From: Acidobacteriota bacterium
GTDB lineage: Bacteria; Acidobacteriota; Terriglobia; Versatilivoradales; Versatilivoraceae
Direction: 5' to 3'
Assembly (NCBI GenBank): GCA_022826755.1
Contig: JAJDUG010000022.1
Coordinates: 16,166-80,165 of the forward strand
Length of the DNA stretch: 64,000 nucleotides
The position numbers and the translations under genes are program-made. The notes under the pieces were generated by a model. It saw nothing but the letters and a program-made list of their open reading frames with translations, had not been told where the DNA came from and did not search any database. Shown piece by piece: positions 33,166 to 40,126 of this stretch. Every line of letters starts with the position of its first letter. The stretch's first letter is position 1.

Positions 33166-34374
33166 ATGCATACTGTAAACGATCCCGCCCACTCTCCGCG
33201 AAGAACCAAGCCCAAAGGCTGCCATCCTGACAAGGCCCTGTCGGCTCCCTTCGTGCGTTCTGCACCACAGGGAAGACACGCCGACGGCAACGGGTTGTAC
33301 CTGTTCGTGCAGCCCAGCGGAACCCGGAGCTGGATTCAGCGGCTGGTCGTTCGCGGCCGACGCCGCGAGTTGGGACTTGGCAGCGTCCGGTTGGTCTCGC
33401 TGGCCGAGGCCCGGGAGAAGGCGCTGGTCAACCGCAAGCTCGCCCGTGAAGGCGGGGACCCCCTCGCCGAGAAGCGCCGGGCCGAAGCCATGCCGAGCTT
33501 CTCGGAAGCCGCCATGCGCGTGCAGGAACAGAAGCGGGCCGGCTGGCGCAGCCGGAGTCACGCGCAGACCTGGCTGAGCGGGCTGCAACGCTACGCCTTT
33601 CCGCGCATCGGGAAGATGCCGGTCTCGGAGGTGTCGAGCGCCGACGTGCTGGAGATTCTCTCGCCGATCTGGCACGTCAAGCCGGACATGGCCGGGAAGC
33701 TGCGCCAGCACATGCGGGCGGTGTTAGAATGGGCCGTGGCGATGGAGCTTCGCCTCGACAACCCGTGCGACCGCGTCGGACCGGTGCTGGGGCCTCAACA
33801 CAAGGTCGTCGAGCACATGCGGGCCTTGCCTCACCGCAAGGTGGGGGCGGCCATCCGGACGGTGCGGGCATCGACGGGGGCGCCGGGGGTCAAGCTGGCC
33901 TTCGAGTTCCTGGTGCTCACGGCGGCGCGCTGGGGCGAGGTGCGGTGGGCCGAGTGGTCGGAGATCGATCGGGACGAGGGTGTGTGGACGCTCCCGGCGA
34001 AGCGGACGAAGGCGAACCGCCGGCACCGGGTGCCGCTGTGTGGCCGCGCCCTGGAGATTCTCGAGGCGGCGCGGGCGCTGGGGGACGGAGCCGGTCCACT
34101 GGTGTTCACCGGCCGGCCCGGGAGAGCGATCGAGGAGAAGCAGCTGCGTCGGCTGCTCGGGAAGCACAAGATCGCGGCCGTGCCGCACGGGTTCCGATCC
34201 AGTTTCCGGGACTGGGCGGCCGAGGAAACGGACCATCCCCGCGAGGTCATCGAGGCGGCCCTGGCGCATGTGGTCCGGAACAGGGTCGAGGCGGCCTATG
34301 CGCGCTCGGACCTGTTCGAGCGCCGGCGCCGGCTCATGGACGATTGGGCCGGCTACCTGGCCGGCCCGAGCTGA
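33166..34374 (+). CDS. site-specific tyrosine integrase, P4 type
   Basis: The 402-residue integrase is complete. An arm-binding DUF4102-like domain (about 25-110: GLYLFVQPSGTRSWIQRLVV, LGSVRLVSLAEAREKA) is followed by a core-binding domain (about 115-215) and the catalytic domain. The catalytic residues can be seen: Arg in TAARWGEVRW, HGFR in VPHGFRSSFRDWA, His in LAHVVRN and Tyr in EAAYARSDLFE. It ends DDWAGYLAGPS. Such integrases usually recombine at tRNA ends, but none adjoins it. A second, dead copy lies immediately upstream and two further tails lie downstream, so the site has been used repeatedly. GAGGGA is very close to ATG 33166, so the true start may be slightly later. Confidence 0.95.
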   Translation: MHTVNDPAHSPRRTKPKGCHPDKALSAPFVRSAPQGRHADGNGLYLFVQPSGTRSWIQRLVVRGRRRELGLGSVRLVSLAEAREKALVNRKLAREGGDPLAEKRRAEAMPSFSEAAMRVQEQKRAGWRSRSHAQTWLSGLQRYAFPRIGKMPVSEVSSADVLEILSPIWHVKPDMAGKLRQHMRAVLEWAVAMELRLDNPCDRVGPVLGPQHKVVEHMRALPHRKVGAAIRTVRASTGAPGVKLAFEFLVLTAARWGEVRWAEWSEIDRDEGVWTLPAKRTKANRRHRVPLCGRALEILEAARALGDGAGPLVFTGRPGRAIEEKQLRRLLGKHKIAAVPHGFRSSFRDWAAEETDHPREVIEAALAHVVRNRVEAAYARSDLFERRRRLMDDWAGYLAGPS

Positions 34375-34600
34375 GGGCCGCAGGCCGGAGCAGCGCTCGA
34401 AGGCCGTGCGAGGCGGGGGCAGCGGGGCCGGTGCCGCAACGCGTAGTACCGGGGAGCCAGCCTACCCAGTGTCATACACTGGGGCTGGCGAGGGGCTCCG
34501 GCCCCGTCGAACCCCAGACCGGGGAGAGTGCTCCCCAGGCCCCACCATCACCCCCGCCGCTCCCTTCTCCCTCTCCCTTGACCGAGGCCTCGATGGCGCC
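34333..34600 (+). repeat. integrase tail plus downstream segment, copy 1
   Basis: It runs from the codons for LMDDWAGYLAG through a GC-rich tail to CGATGGCGCC. It is repeated in the same orientation at 38966-39200, which lacks about 33 bases after the stop codon. Both copies contain the 32-nt hairpin. Confidence 0.85.
34456..34487. promoter_or_regulatory. 32-nt hairpin downstream of the integrase, copy 1
   Basis: CCAGC-CTAC-CCAGTGT-CAT-ACACTGG-G-GCTGG folds into a 5-bp plus 7-bp stem. The other copy (39057-39088) keeps both stems with a G-C to A-T pair exchange. No T-run follows, so a terminator is less likely than a recombination or RNA element. Confidence 0.6.
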
Positions 34601-34911
34601 GGAAGCGACAGCAACGGGGCTGTTGCGGCGTTTCGGGGAAGCTTTCGACCACAACGGCGAGGTCTTCGCCTTCTGAGAGAAAACCGTTCGCGTGGTTGCA
34701 GTCACGCGCCACCCATGGGTGCCACAGGGGCTTTTTTGGTGGCGCGTTGGTCCGACTCCACCGCCTTGACCCCCAGAGGCGGATATCGTCGATCATTCCT
34801 CGGCCGTTGGAGGCCGGGTTTTCCTGCTCCCATTGGACGATCTTCTTTATGGCGGCATTGAGACCTCCAAGGTGTTCAACGGTGTCCCAATCGGCATCGG
34901 CGATGGCCTAG
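34549..34911 (-). pseudogene. decayed unknown reading frame, copy 1
   Basis: On the minus strand, from a TAG at about 34912, the frame reads AIADADWDTVEHLGGL, then KIVQWEQENPASNGRGMIDD, then SEGEDLAVVVESFPETPQ. A diverged copy lies at 37045-37335. I do not recognise the family. There is no start codon in good context, and the frame runs into the integrase tail repeat, so it is probably a fragment. Confidence 0.4.
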
Positions 34912-34968
34912 CGAAGAACCGCTGCTTGAGGCCCGGTCGCGCCGCATCGACTGCAAGGTGTGGTGTCC

Positions 34969-35108
34969 ACGGTCGGATCGATTTCCTCGTCTACACCCGT
35001 AGGGAACATAGTTGGGAGGGTCTCATCAGTACGAATCCTGATAAACTCAAGGGATGGCTGGGAGAGTACGTCAAGCACTATGCTGAGGGGGTAGTGGCCA
35101 TGCTCTAA
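34969..35108 (+). pseudogene. C-terminal fragment of an unknown protein
   Basis: The frame ending at TAA 35108 reads GRIDFLVYTRREHSWEG and then LKGWLGEYVKHYAEGVVAML. This looks like true protein but has no start of its own, since the frame upstream is the antisense of the decayed repeat. Its base composition is lower in GC than the flanks, like the nuclease gene that follows. It could be the end of a gene in the same nuclease operon. Confidence 0.35.
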
Positions 35109-35203
35109 GAGATGTTCCAGCTCGCCGTGGGCTTACGGAAGAAAGATGATTTGGGTTGTAAGCCAGGACATTCCGCTTTCGAATAACGTCAGAGGCACAA
35201 CTT

Positions 35204-36531
35204 ATGCCGGATTTTGAGACAAGCGATTTCGATGATCTCCAGGCACTCATGGACTCATATACCGTTCATGCCATCGGTGCCAACGAGCCGCCGACGCTGA
35301 TGGAGATTGCCAGATTTCCACACCGGGAGAACGTCTTCAGCAACATTTTGGCGTTCCTACTCAACACAGAGGAGGTCCATGGTTTCAGGCAACTCTTCAT
35401 CCGGTCGATCATGGCCGTCTATAGCAGTCGTTGCCCTGACGGCTGGCCGAAGAAAGGTCTGGACCTTGAAAGTATCCAAGTCACCGAGAAGGTCGAACGG
35501 GAGGTCATAACGGGTACGAATAAGCGAATCGACCTCCTGATCAAATGCGAGGACTTCGTGGTCTGCATCGAGAACAAAATTTGGTCTGGATTGCATAACG
35601 ACCTAGGAGCCTGCGCCACGGAACACTCTTGAGGCCTTCAAGTGGACTATGGTCCCTATAATGGGTGAATAACTCGCAGAGAAAGGAATAGTTTTCCCTG
35701 TTCCATGTAAAATATCAACCGTTTTAGGGGAGGCTGTCCCTGTAAAATTTTCTGCGGCGCAGACTCCTAGGCGAGTACCGGGAACACTGCGAAAAACTCA
35801 ATGATGGACATTGCGATTCCGTAGTGGGAATCGCCCTCAGTCCGAACTACGTCTCCAATCCGAGTCTTAAGACGCATCGCTTTTTCAGCATTACCTATGC
35901 TGCCGTCGTTGATGAAGTGCGCGAGCGCATGGGCAGCTACATCGGCTCTCACAACACTCAATACCAATATCTGCTCTTCGATTTTCTGGAGCAGGCCAGC
36001 CGCTTCTCAAGGACCAGTACCATGTCTGATGACCAACGGAAGTTTCTCGAATTCTGGCGGAAAAACGAAGAGAAGATCAGCAACATCCAGAACATGTGCG
36101 ATGCGATGAGGCAGAGCGTGAATACTATGGAAATGCCACAAGCCCATATCGACCAATGCATGGAGCGATTGACCGAACGGGAAAAAGAAGTCTTCAAGAC
36201 TTGGATCTACCAACGCAATGTCTCTGTCTTTGATCTTGCAGGTGATGGTGACATTGACGGATGCAGATTATTCCTTGACGTCGAATTTCATCCTCTTCGC
36301 GTCACCCATTCCCTGTCCAGTCGGAGGAACAACCGCGGGCACGCTGCGCTGGCTTCCCGGATCAGTGACAAGTGCGGCATCAAATTCTCCATAGTTGAGC
36401 GTTCGGGCCGTCCCGGTCTCGTCTACGATCAATCCCCCTTTGAAGAATCGGTCCGTGAAAAGGCGGTGGCAATCTCCGTTGCAATCCTCAAGGAGATTGC
36501 CGCCATGCGCCTTAACGAGAGTCAAGGATGA
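35204..36531 (+). pseudogene. PD-(D/E)XK nuclease family gene split by a 160-bp element
   Basis: The first part (from ATG 35204) reads RENVFSNILAFLLNTEEVHG, then GTNKRIDLLIK and FVVCIENKIWSGLHNDL: the D-x(n)-E-x-K core of PDDEXK_4-type nucleases. The second part (from about 35771) reads GEYREHCEKLND, ITYAAVVDEV and on to a helical C-terminus ending at 36531. Deleting 35607-35766 plus one copy of CTAG (164 bp) joins the halves in one 387-residue frame, reading HNDLGEYREH across the junction. Such proteins are often defence- or repair-associated. As it stands it is broken, leaving a 142-residue N-terminal fragment. GC content is clearly lower than in the housekeeping genes. Confidence 0.85.
35607..35766. 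mobile_element. 160-bp miniature inverted-repeat element (MITE-like)
   Basis: The left end GAGCCTGCGCCACGG and the complement of the right end GAGTCTGCGCCGCAG match at 12 of 15 positions. CTAG flanks both sides (35603-35606 and 35767-35770), a 4-bp duplication of the YTAR form made by IS5- and IS701-type transposases. It encodes no transposase. It interrupts the nuclease gene. Confidence 0.85.
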
Positions 36532-36550
36532 CTGAGAGCAACGTTAGCCG

Positions 36551-36640
36551 CTACATGGGAAGCTTGGCCTTACTCTGGAATTCTGGTCCATTGTCGACGG
36601 TGATCGCTTCAGGACGCCCACGCTTCACAGCCAACTGATC
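36551..36640 (-). pseudogene. remnant of an IS3-type transposase (rve domain)
   Basis: The minus strand reads QLAVKRGRPEAITVDNGPEF and seven more residues to a TAG at 36551. RGRPEAITVDNGPEF is the segment holding the second Asp of the DDE triad in IS3-family OrfB. Only about 30 codons remain. Confidence 0.75.
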
Positions 36641-36660
36641 CCTTGGGCCATGTAACGCAC

Positions 36661-36780
36661 CCAGATCGAGGCGGCCGACCGGAGCTCGAACCTGTTCGAG
36701 CGCCGCCGCCGGCTCATGGATGACTGGGCCGGCTACATAGCCGGCCCGAGTCGAGGGCCGCAGGCCGGAGCAGCGCTCGA
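36661..36780 (+). pseudogene. integrase 3' end, isolated copy
   Basis: It corresponds to 34281-34400 of the intact integrase locus (NLFERRRRLMDDWAGYIAGPS and the following bases). The position of the catalytic Tyr now reads Asp (EAADRSS). The rest of the gene is absent. Confidence 0.8.
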
Positions 36781-36803
36781 TGGCCTTCCCGCCAGGGATC
36801 ACT

Positions 36804-36916
36804 GTGGAGGGAGCGACCCCGAAAAAGGGGAGGGGAGGTGGTGGATTTTGGCGTGCACCACCTCCCCCTCCCCGGTGGCGCACCAGCGCCAAAAAACCCG
36901 GGGTCGCTCCCTCCAC
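36804..36916. mobile_element. 113-bp GC-rich palindromic insert with perfect 18-bp terminal inverted repeats
   Basis: GTGGAGGGAGCGACCCCG (36804-36821) is exactly complementary to 36899-36916. A second near-perfect inverted repeat lies inside (GGGGAGGGGAGGTGGTG with CACCACCTCCCCCTCCCC). Compared with the intact integrase locus it is extra sequence, so it was probably inserted. I see no target duplication. Confidence 0.6.
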
Positions 36917-37044
36917 TTCCTCCCCCTCCAGTGCGGCGCCACGACGCGCCGTGCGAGGGGGGGGGACACGCGAGGCCGGCGCTGCACGGGGCTTTACGCC
37001 AGAGGACTCGGGCAATCCGTGCCAACCCACGTCCAATGCGGATT

Positions 37045-37335
37045 TCCCGTCACAGCCTGGACCACAACGGCGAGGGCGGCGCCCTCTGAGAGTGGAGCGT
37101 TGGGGTTGTTGAAGGGACGCGCCACTTCGTGCGCCACCTCCATGCGCCGCCCCCCTTTTGTAAGGTGGTCACCCATATGACGGCACGGGCGTGACCCCCG
37201 GAGGTGGAAATCGTCGGTCCTTTCGCGGCCGTTGGAGGCCGGATTTTCCTGCTCCCGTTGGTCGATCTTCTCCATGATGACACTGAGGCCGCCATGGCCT
37301 TCGACGGTGTCTCAATCGGCATGGGCGATGGCCTG
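37045..37335 (-). pseudogene. decayed unknown reading frame, copy 2
   Basis: The minus strand reads QAIAHAD, a stop, then DTVEGHGGLSVIMEKIDQ and REQENPASNGRERTDD, diverged from 34549-34911. The in-frame TGA and different ends show decay. Its position relative to an integrase tail is the same as for copy 1. Confidence 0.45.
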
Positions 37336-37460
37336 CCGCCTCCTACAACCTGGAGTTTCGACTGCGATTGCCCCTCTTAGTTGACATTTAGTTTTCGGAA
37401 GTCGGAGGGAGGAGGGATAGGTGGAGTTTGACCTAAAAGACGGTGCAATGACCACTGACC

Positions 37461-37991
37461 TTATTCACGTAAATACTCGCTAAGGATTACCTCTAACGAG
37501 TTTATTTCTCCTCCAAGAACTTGATAGTCAGACGCATCCACAGACCAGATGTGTTCCTTTTCATCACCCCATGCCGACACTTTATAGGGGTGATAGTCAA
37601 CGATTGCGAGACGTTCAGATATTTGTGGTAAAGCTTCAAGCCAGACCAAAATCTCGTACGCCTTTACTTCTGATCTTCTCTGCAAATCTATTGCAGCTTT
37701 AATCGCAGTCTGTGCCCGCTGATCACGTGTTTTCGCATTTTCGGAATAAATAACGATCCTATACCTTCCCCTGTCTCTAGGGGCAGGATAGGACTCGACC
37801 CCCAGAATCCGATATCCCTGGGCCTGTGATATATCTGGTAACCGGCTCAAATTCACCGCCGAAGGTGTCTCTTCTTGGATTGAGCATCCCAAGAATCCCG
37901 CAAGAAACACGATCACACCAAAAATTCGCAGTTTCCTCTGGTCCCCACTTTTTCGACGCTCGAAATAACTTCGGCTGACCACAATTCCCAT
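37461..37991 (-). CDS. putative lipoprotein (possibly DUF4875-like)
   Basis: The 176-residue protein has GGAGGT five bases before its ATG. Residues 20-36 form a signal segment (LRIFGVIVFLAGFLGC) with a good lipobox (LGC). The mature part has an alpha/beta pattern (YRILGVESYPAPRDRGRYRI, then TAIKAAIDLQRRSEVKAYEI and LAIVDYHP) that recalls DUF4875 proteins; I am not certain. Its GC content is far below that of the surrounding genome, so it was probably brought in with the island. No partner gene is adjacent, and it has no stop or frameshift. Confidence 0.65.
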   Translation of the reverse strand: MGIVVSRSYFERRKSGDQRKLRIFGVIVFLAGFLGCSIQEETPSAVNLSRLPDISQAQGYRILGVESYPAPRDRGRYRIVIYSENAKTRDQRAQTAIKAAIDLQRRSEVKAYEILVWLEALPQISERLAIVDYHPYKVSAWGDEKEHIWSVDASDYQVLGGEINSLEVILSEYLRE

Positions 37992-38008
37992 CAGACACCT
38001 CCACTTCC

Positions 38009-38180
38009 ATGAGCTTTGCGGGGCAGGCTGCGTTTTCTCGCCCTTCCGTGTACCAGTGTACCCCAGAACCCACTCCTGGACCGATTTACTCTCGGGGACC
38101 GCAGGTCCCGCCGCCTGTGGGGAAACCGGAATGGTCGGCTCGCTCAGCGGTCCCGTGGTTGCAATCCTATCCGGGCGAAT
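38009..38180. repeat. composite repeat, block A, copy 1
   Basis: It contains GCTTTGCGGGGCAGGCTGCG, CTCCTGGACCGATT and CCGCAGGTCCCGCCG, then CGGCTCGCTCAGC. The same blocks recur in the same order at 40832-41002 and, in part, at 39247-39340. It codes for nothing recognisable. Confidence 0.75.
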
Positions 38181-38318
38181 GTAATTGTTCGGTCAAGCCG
38201 TGATGGCTTGGACCCGGACGAGGTTGCAGGTGCCTGCAATCACGGGCGATCCGTCGGTTCTGCTCGCTACGCCTCCCCCGAACGGCGGATGGACTCCACG
38301 GCTTGGCCGAACGGTTAC
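38181..38318. mobile_element. IS66-like miniature element 1
   Basis: The left end GTAATTGTTCGGTCAAGCCG matches the complement of the right end GTAACCGTTCGGCCAAGCCG at 17 of 20 positions. GTAA is the usual terminus of IS66-family elements. There is no transposase. The flanks do not match, so its insertion history is unclear. Confidence 0.5.
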
Positions 38319-38328
38319 GGTCCGCCAA

Positions 38329-38510
38329 GTAACCGTTCGGTCGTCCCGGTACGGACATGCGGCCGGGCCAACCGGACGCTGGCGTTGTCGACGGCCGGCA
38401 CCAGTCGATGTCCCCTGTGCACGGAGGGCGCCCGGACCGGATCGGCTCGCTGTTCGACAATGCTTGTTCGGCTGCCGTAACGCCGGATACCGGCTTGACC
38501 GAACGCTTAC
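38329..38510. mobile_element. IS66-like miniature element 2
   Basis: The ends are GTAACCGTTCGGTC and, on the complement of the right end, GTAAGCGTTCGGTC. GTAAGCG is the classic IS66 terminus. The flanks are TCCGCCAA and TCCGCCAG, seven of eight bases alike, as for an 8-bp target duplication. Confidence 0.6.
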
Positions 38511-38517
38511 TCCGCCA

Positions 38518-38839
38518 GTAACTGTTCGGTCAAGCCGTGGTGAATCGGTCGGAACGGCATCCTCTCCGCAGCGATCAATTCCCGTTGGGTTGCTGTCGGG
38601 CTTGGGCCACCCGTTGCCGCAGAAGACCTCCCGCGGACAGGATAACGGCAAGCAATCGTCAGCCTCGAAGTCCATACGTACCACGCGATCCGACTGTATC
38701 GTTCCGACCACCACGAGTCGCTTCTCAGCTCTGTGCCCCCAGTCCGATGGAGGAAGAAGGGGACGCTTCGTCGGTTGCTCGGTTGGCACAGAGGACAAAC
38801 CCGCAGGAGGTCGATCCCACACCTTGACCGAACAGTTAC
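38518..38839. mobile_element. IS66-like miniature element 3
   Basis: The first 17 bases (GTAACTGTTCGGTCAAG) are identical to the complement of the right end. CTCCGCCA lies at both 38510-38517 and 38840-38847, a perfect 8-bp duplication, the size IS66 elements make. The 322-bp interior has no convincing gene. Confidence 0.7.
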
Positions 38840-38840
38840 C

Positions 38841-38938
38841 TCCGCCAACGTCCTAAATGGTCCGGTGGATTCCCGTTCAGTAAGAGGGATGCAATGAGGG
38901 GATCGTAGCAGGGTGATCAATAGTAAGTCTATTAGTAT
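38841..38938. repeat. composite repeat, block C, copy 1
   Basis: CGCCAACGTCC, GGTCC, TGGATTCC, AAGAGGGAT and ATAGTAAGTCTATT recur in the same order at 41022-41113. Confidence 0.7.
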
Positions 38939-38952
38939 TAATTACTTACAAT
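38927..38952. repeat. possible attachment-site-like AT-rich repeat, right copy
   Basis: GTCTATTAGTA ... ATTACTTACAAT, matched to 33061-33095, stands directly before an integrase tail copy. Confidence 0.35.
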
Positions 38953-38965
38953 TAACCAATTATAT

Positions 38966-39200
38966 CTGATGGACGACTGGGCGCGTTACCTGGCCGGCGG
39001 GAGCCGAGCGAGGCGGGGACAGCGGGGCCGGCGCCGCAACGCGAAGTGCCGGAGAGCCAGCCTACCCAATGTAGTACATTGGAGCTGGCGAGGGGCTCCG
39101 GCCCCTTCGAACCCCCGACCGGGGAGAGCCCTCCCCTGGCCCCCCCATCACTCCCGCCGCTCCCGTCTCCCTCTCCCATGACCGGGGCCTCGATGGCGCG
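38966..39200 (+). repeat. integrase tail plus downstream segment, copy 2
   Basis: It begins within the integrase C-terminal codons (LMDDWARYLAG) and follows copy 1 (34333-34600) to CGATGGCG. The upstream part of the integrase is missing. Confidence 0.85.
39057..39088. promoter_or_regulatory. 32-nt hairpin downstream of integrase tail, copy 2
   Basis: CCAGC-CTAC-CCAATGT-AGT-ACATTGG-A-GCTGG. Relative to 34456-34487, one G-C pair of the long stem has become A-T through changes on both arms, while the loop changed freely. Confidence 0.6.
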
Positions 39201-39246
39201 AGAAACGACGGGGAAGCGTTCGACGGTATCCTGCCCCCCTGAATCC

Positions 39247-39340
39247 GCCAGCTTTGCCGGTCAGGCTGCGTTTTCCCAGCCCCCGGCGTACCCCACAACG
39301 CTCCCAGGGACAATTTCGCTCTCAGAGGGCGAAGTCCTCG
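39247..39340. repeat. composite repeat, block A, partial copy
   Basis: CCAGCTTTGCCGGTCAGGCT then GCGTTTTC, shared with 38009 and 40832; the match fades after about 90 bases. Confidence 0.65.
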
Positions 39341-39416
39341 TCGTCTTCGGGAAAATCGGTTAGCGGCAAAAAGGACTCCGGCGATGGCGAGCTTGAAAAC
39401 TATGCTGCCGGGATCG

Positions 39417-40022
39417 TTATTTCGGAATCGGCAACCCTCCCCAGGCCCGCAGCACCTGGCCGGACATGGTTCCCTCAACGGCTTCAACATAAAAGCGTGC
39501 GCATTGTTCGGCGGTGACCAGACCCAATCCCTGTCGTCCAGGTTCAACGACAGGCGCGGGGCTCACGACATTTACGCGAATCCGTCGTGGCATCAAGCGT
39601 GCAACATTTTGCACATAGGTATCGACCGCCGCATTCAGTGGACCGATCGCAATGCTGGCCGGGTTCGGATAGTGGCTGAGGTAGCCGCTCGTCAACGTAA
39701 ACGAGCCATTATCTCGAATGCTGGCCTGCCCGAGTCTCACTAGCCGAATCTGACTGAGGAACTTGCGGTCGAATCCGTACCGAAAGTCGGCACCGTCCAG
39801 CTGTTCGAATTTCTTGAAAATGCCATCGCCGCCCACGACGGCAACGAGGGCATCGAACGGGCCGACCGCTCCAAACATTTCCCTCACCGAATCCGCATTC
39901 GTGTAGTCACACTGAATGTCACCACTCGTTGTACCAATACGAACAACTTCGTGGTTCTTGGAGACTGCGATGTCTATCTTGCGTCCAATGGTGCCGGAGG
40001 CGCCAACTATGATTACCTTCAA
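39417..40022 (-). CDS. short-chain dehydrogenase-like protein without the canonical YxxxK
   Basis: The 201-residue protein opens with an NADP-binding motif (KVIIVGASGTIGRKID) and keeps DYTNADSVREMFG, FDALVAVVGG, GSFTLTSGYLSHYPNPAS and RIRVNVVSPAPVVEP. It therefore belongs to the group of about 200-residue SDR-like proteins common in proteobacteria. The usual Tyr-x3-Lys pair is missing: after the Ser there is SIAIGPLNAA with Asn where Lys would stand. It may be a non-canonical reductase or a binding protein. It has no operon partner and lies within the island, reading toward the integrase copies. Confidence 0.8.
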   Translation of the reverse strand: MKVIIVGASGTIGRKIDIAVSKNHEVVRIGTTSGDIQCDYTNADSVREMFGAVGPFDALVAVVGGDGIFKKFEQLDGADFRYGFDRKFLSQIRLVRLGQASIRDNGSFTLTSGYLSHYPNPASIAIGPLNAAVDTYVQNVARLMPRRIRVNVVSPAPVVEPGRQGLGLVTAEQCARFYVEAVEGTMSGQVLRAWGGLPIPK

Positions 40023-40126
40023 TTGCTTTCCTCCTTAGTGGTCCGTTTCATAAATACGATGTCATATAATTCTGGCGGCCCTAGGCATGGTAGGATAGGA
40101 TTCTTCCCGAGGAGAGGGAGAATTCT

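Noticed and set aside
29646..33166. tRNA-Cys as the integrase target
   Set aside because: Two intact chromosomal genes lie between the tRNA and the island, and no copy of the tRNA 3' end is visible at the island's edges.
38181..38847. Possible CRISPR array
   Set aside because: The repeats alternate in orientation and the spacers differ widely in length (10 to about 280 bases). No cas genes are present.
38181..38847. Possible integron cassette array
   Set aside because: The inverted sites lack the GTTRRRY core (GTTCGG instead), no integron integrase is present, and the segments have no credible cassette genes.
38185..38856. 223-codon plus-strand frame across the repeat elements
   Set aside because: It runs through inverted repeats and their target duplications, with no ribosome binding site or family. 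Open frames are expected at this GC content.
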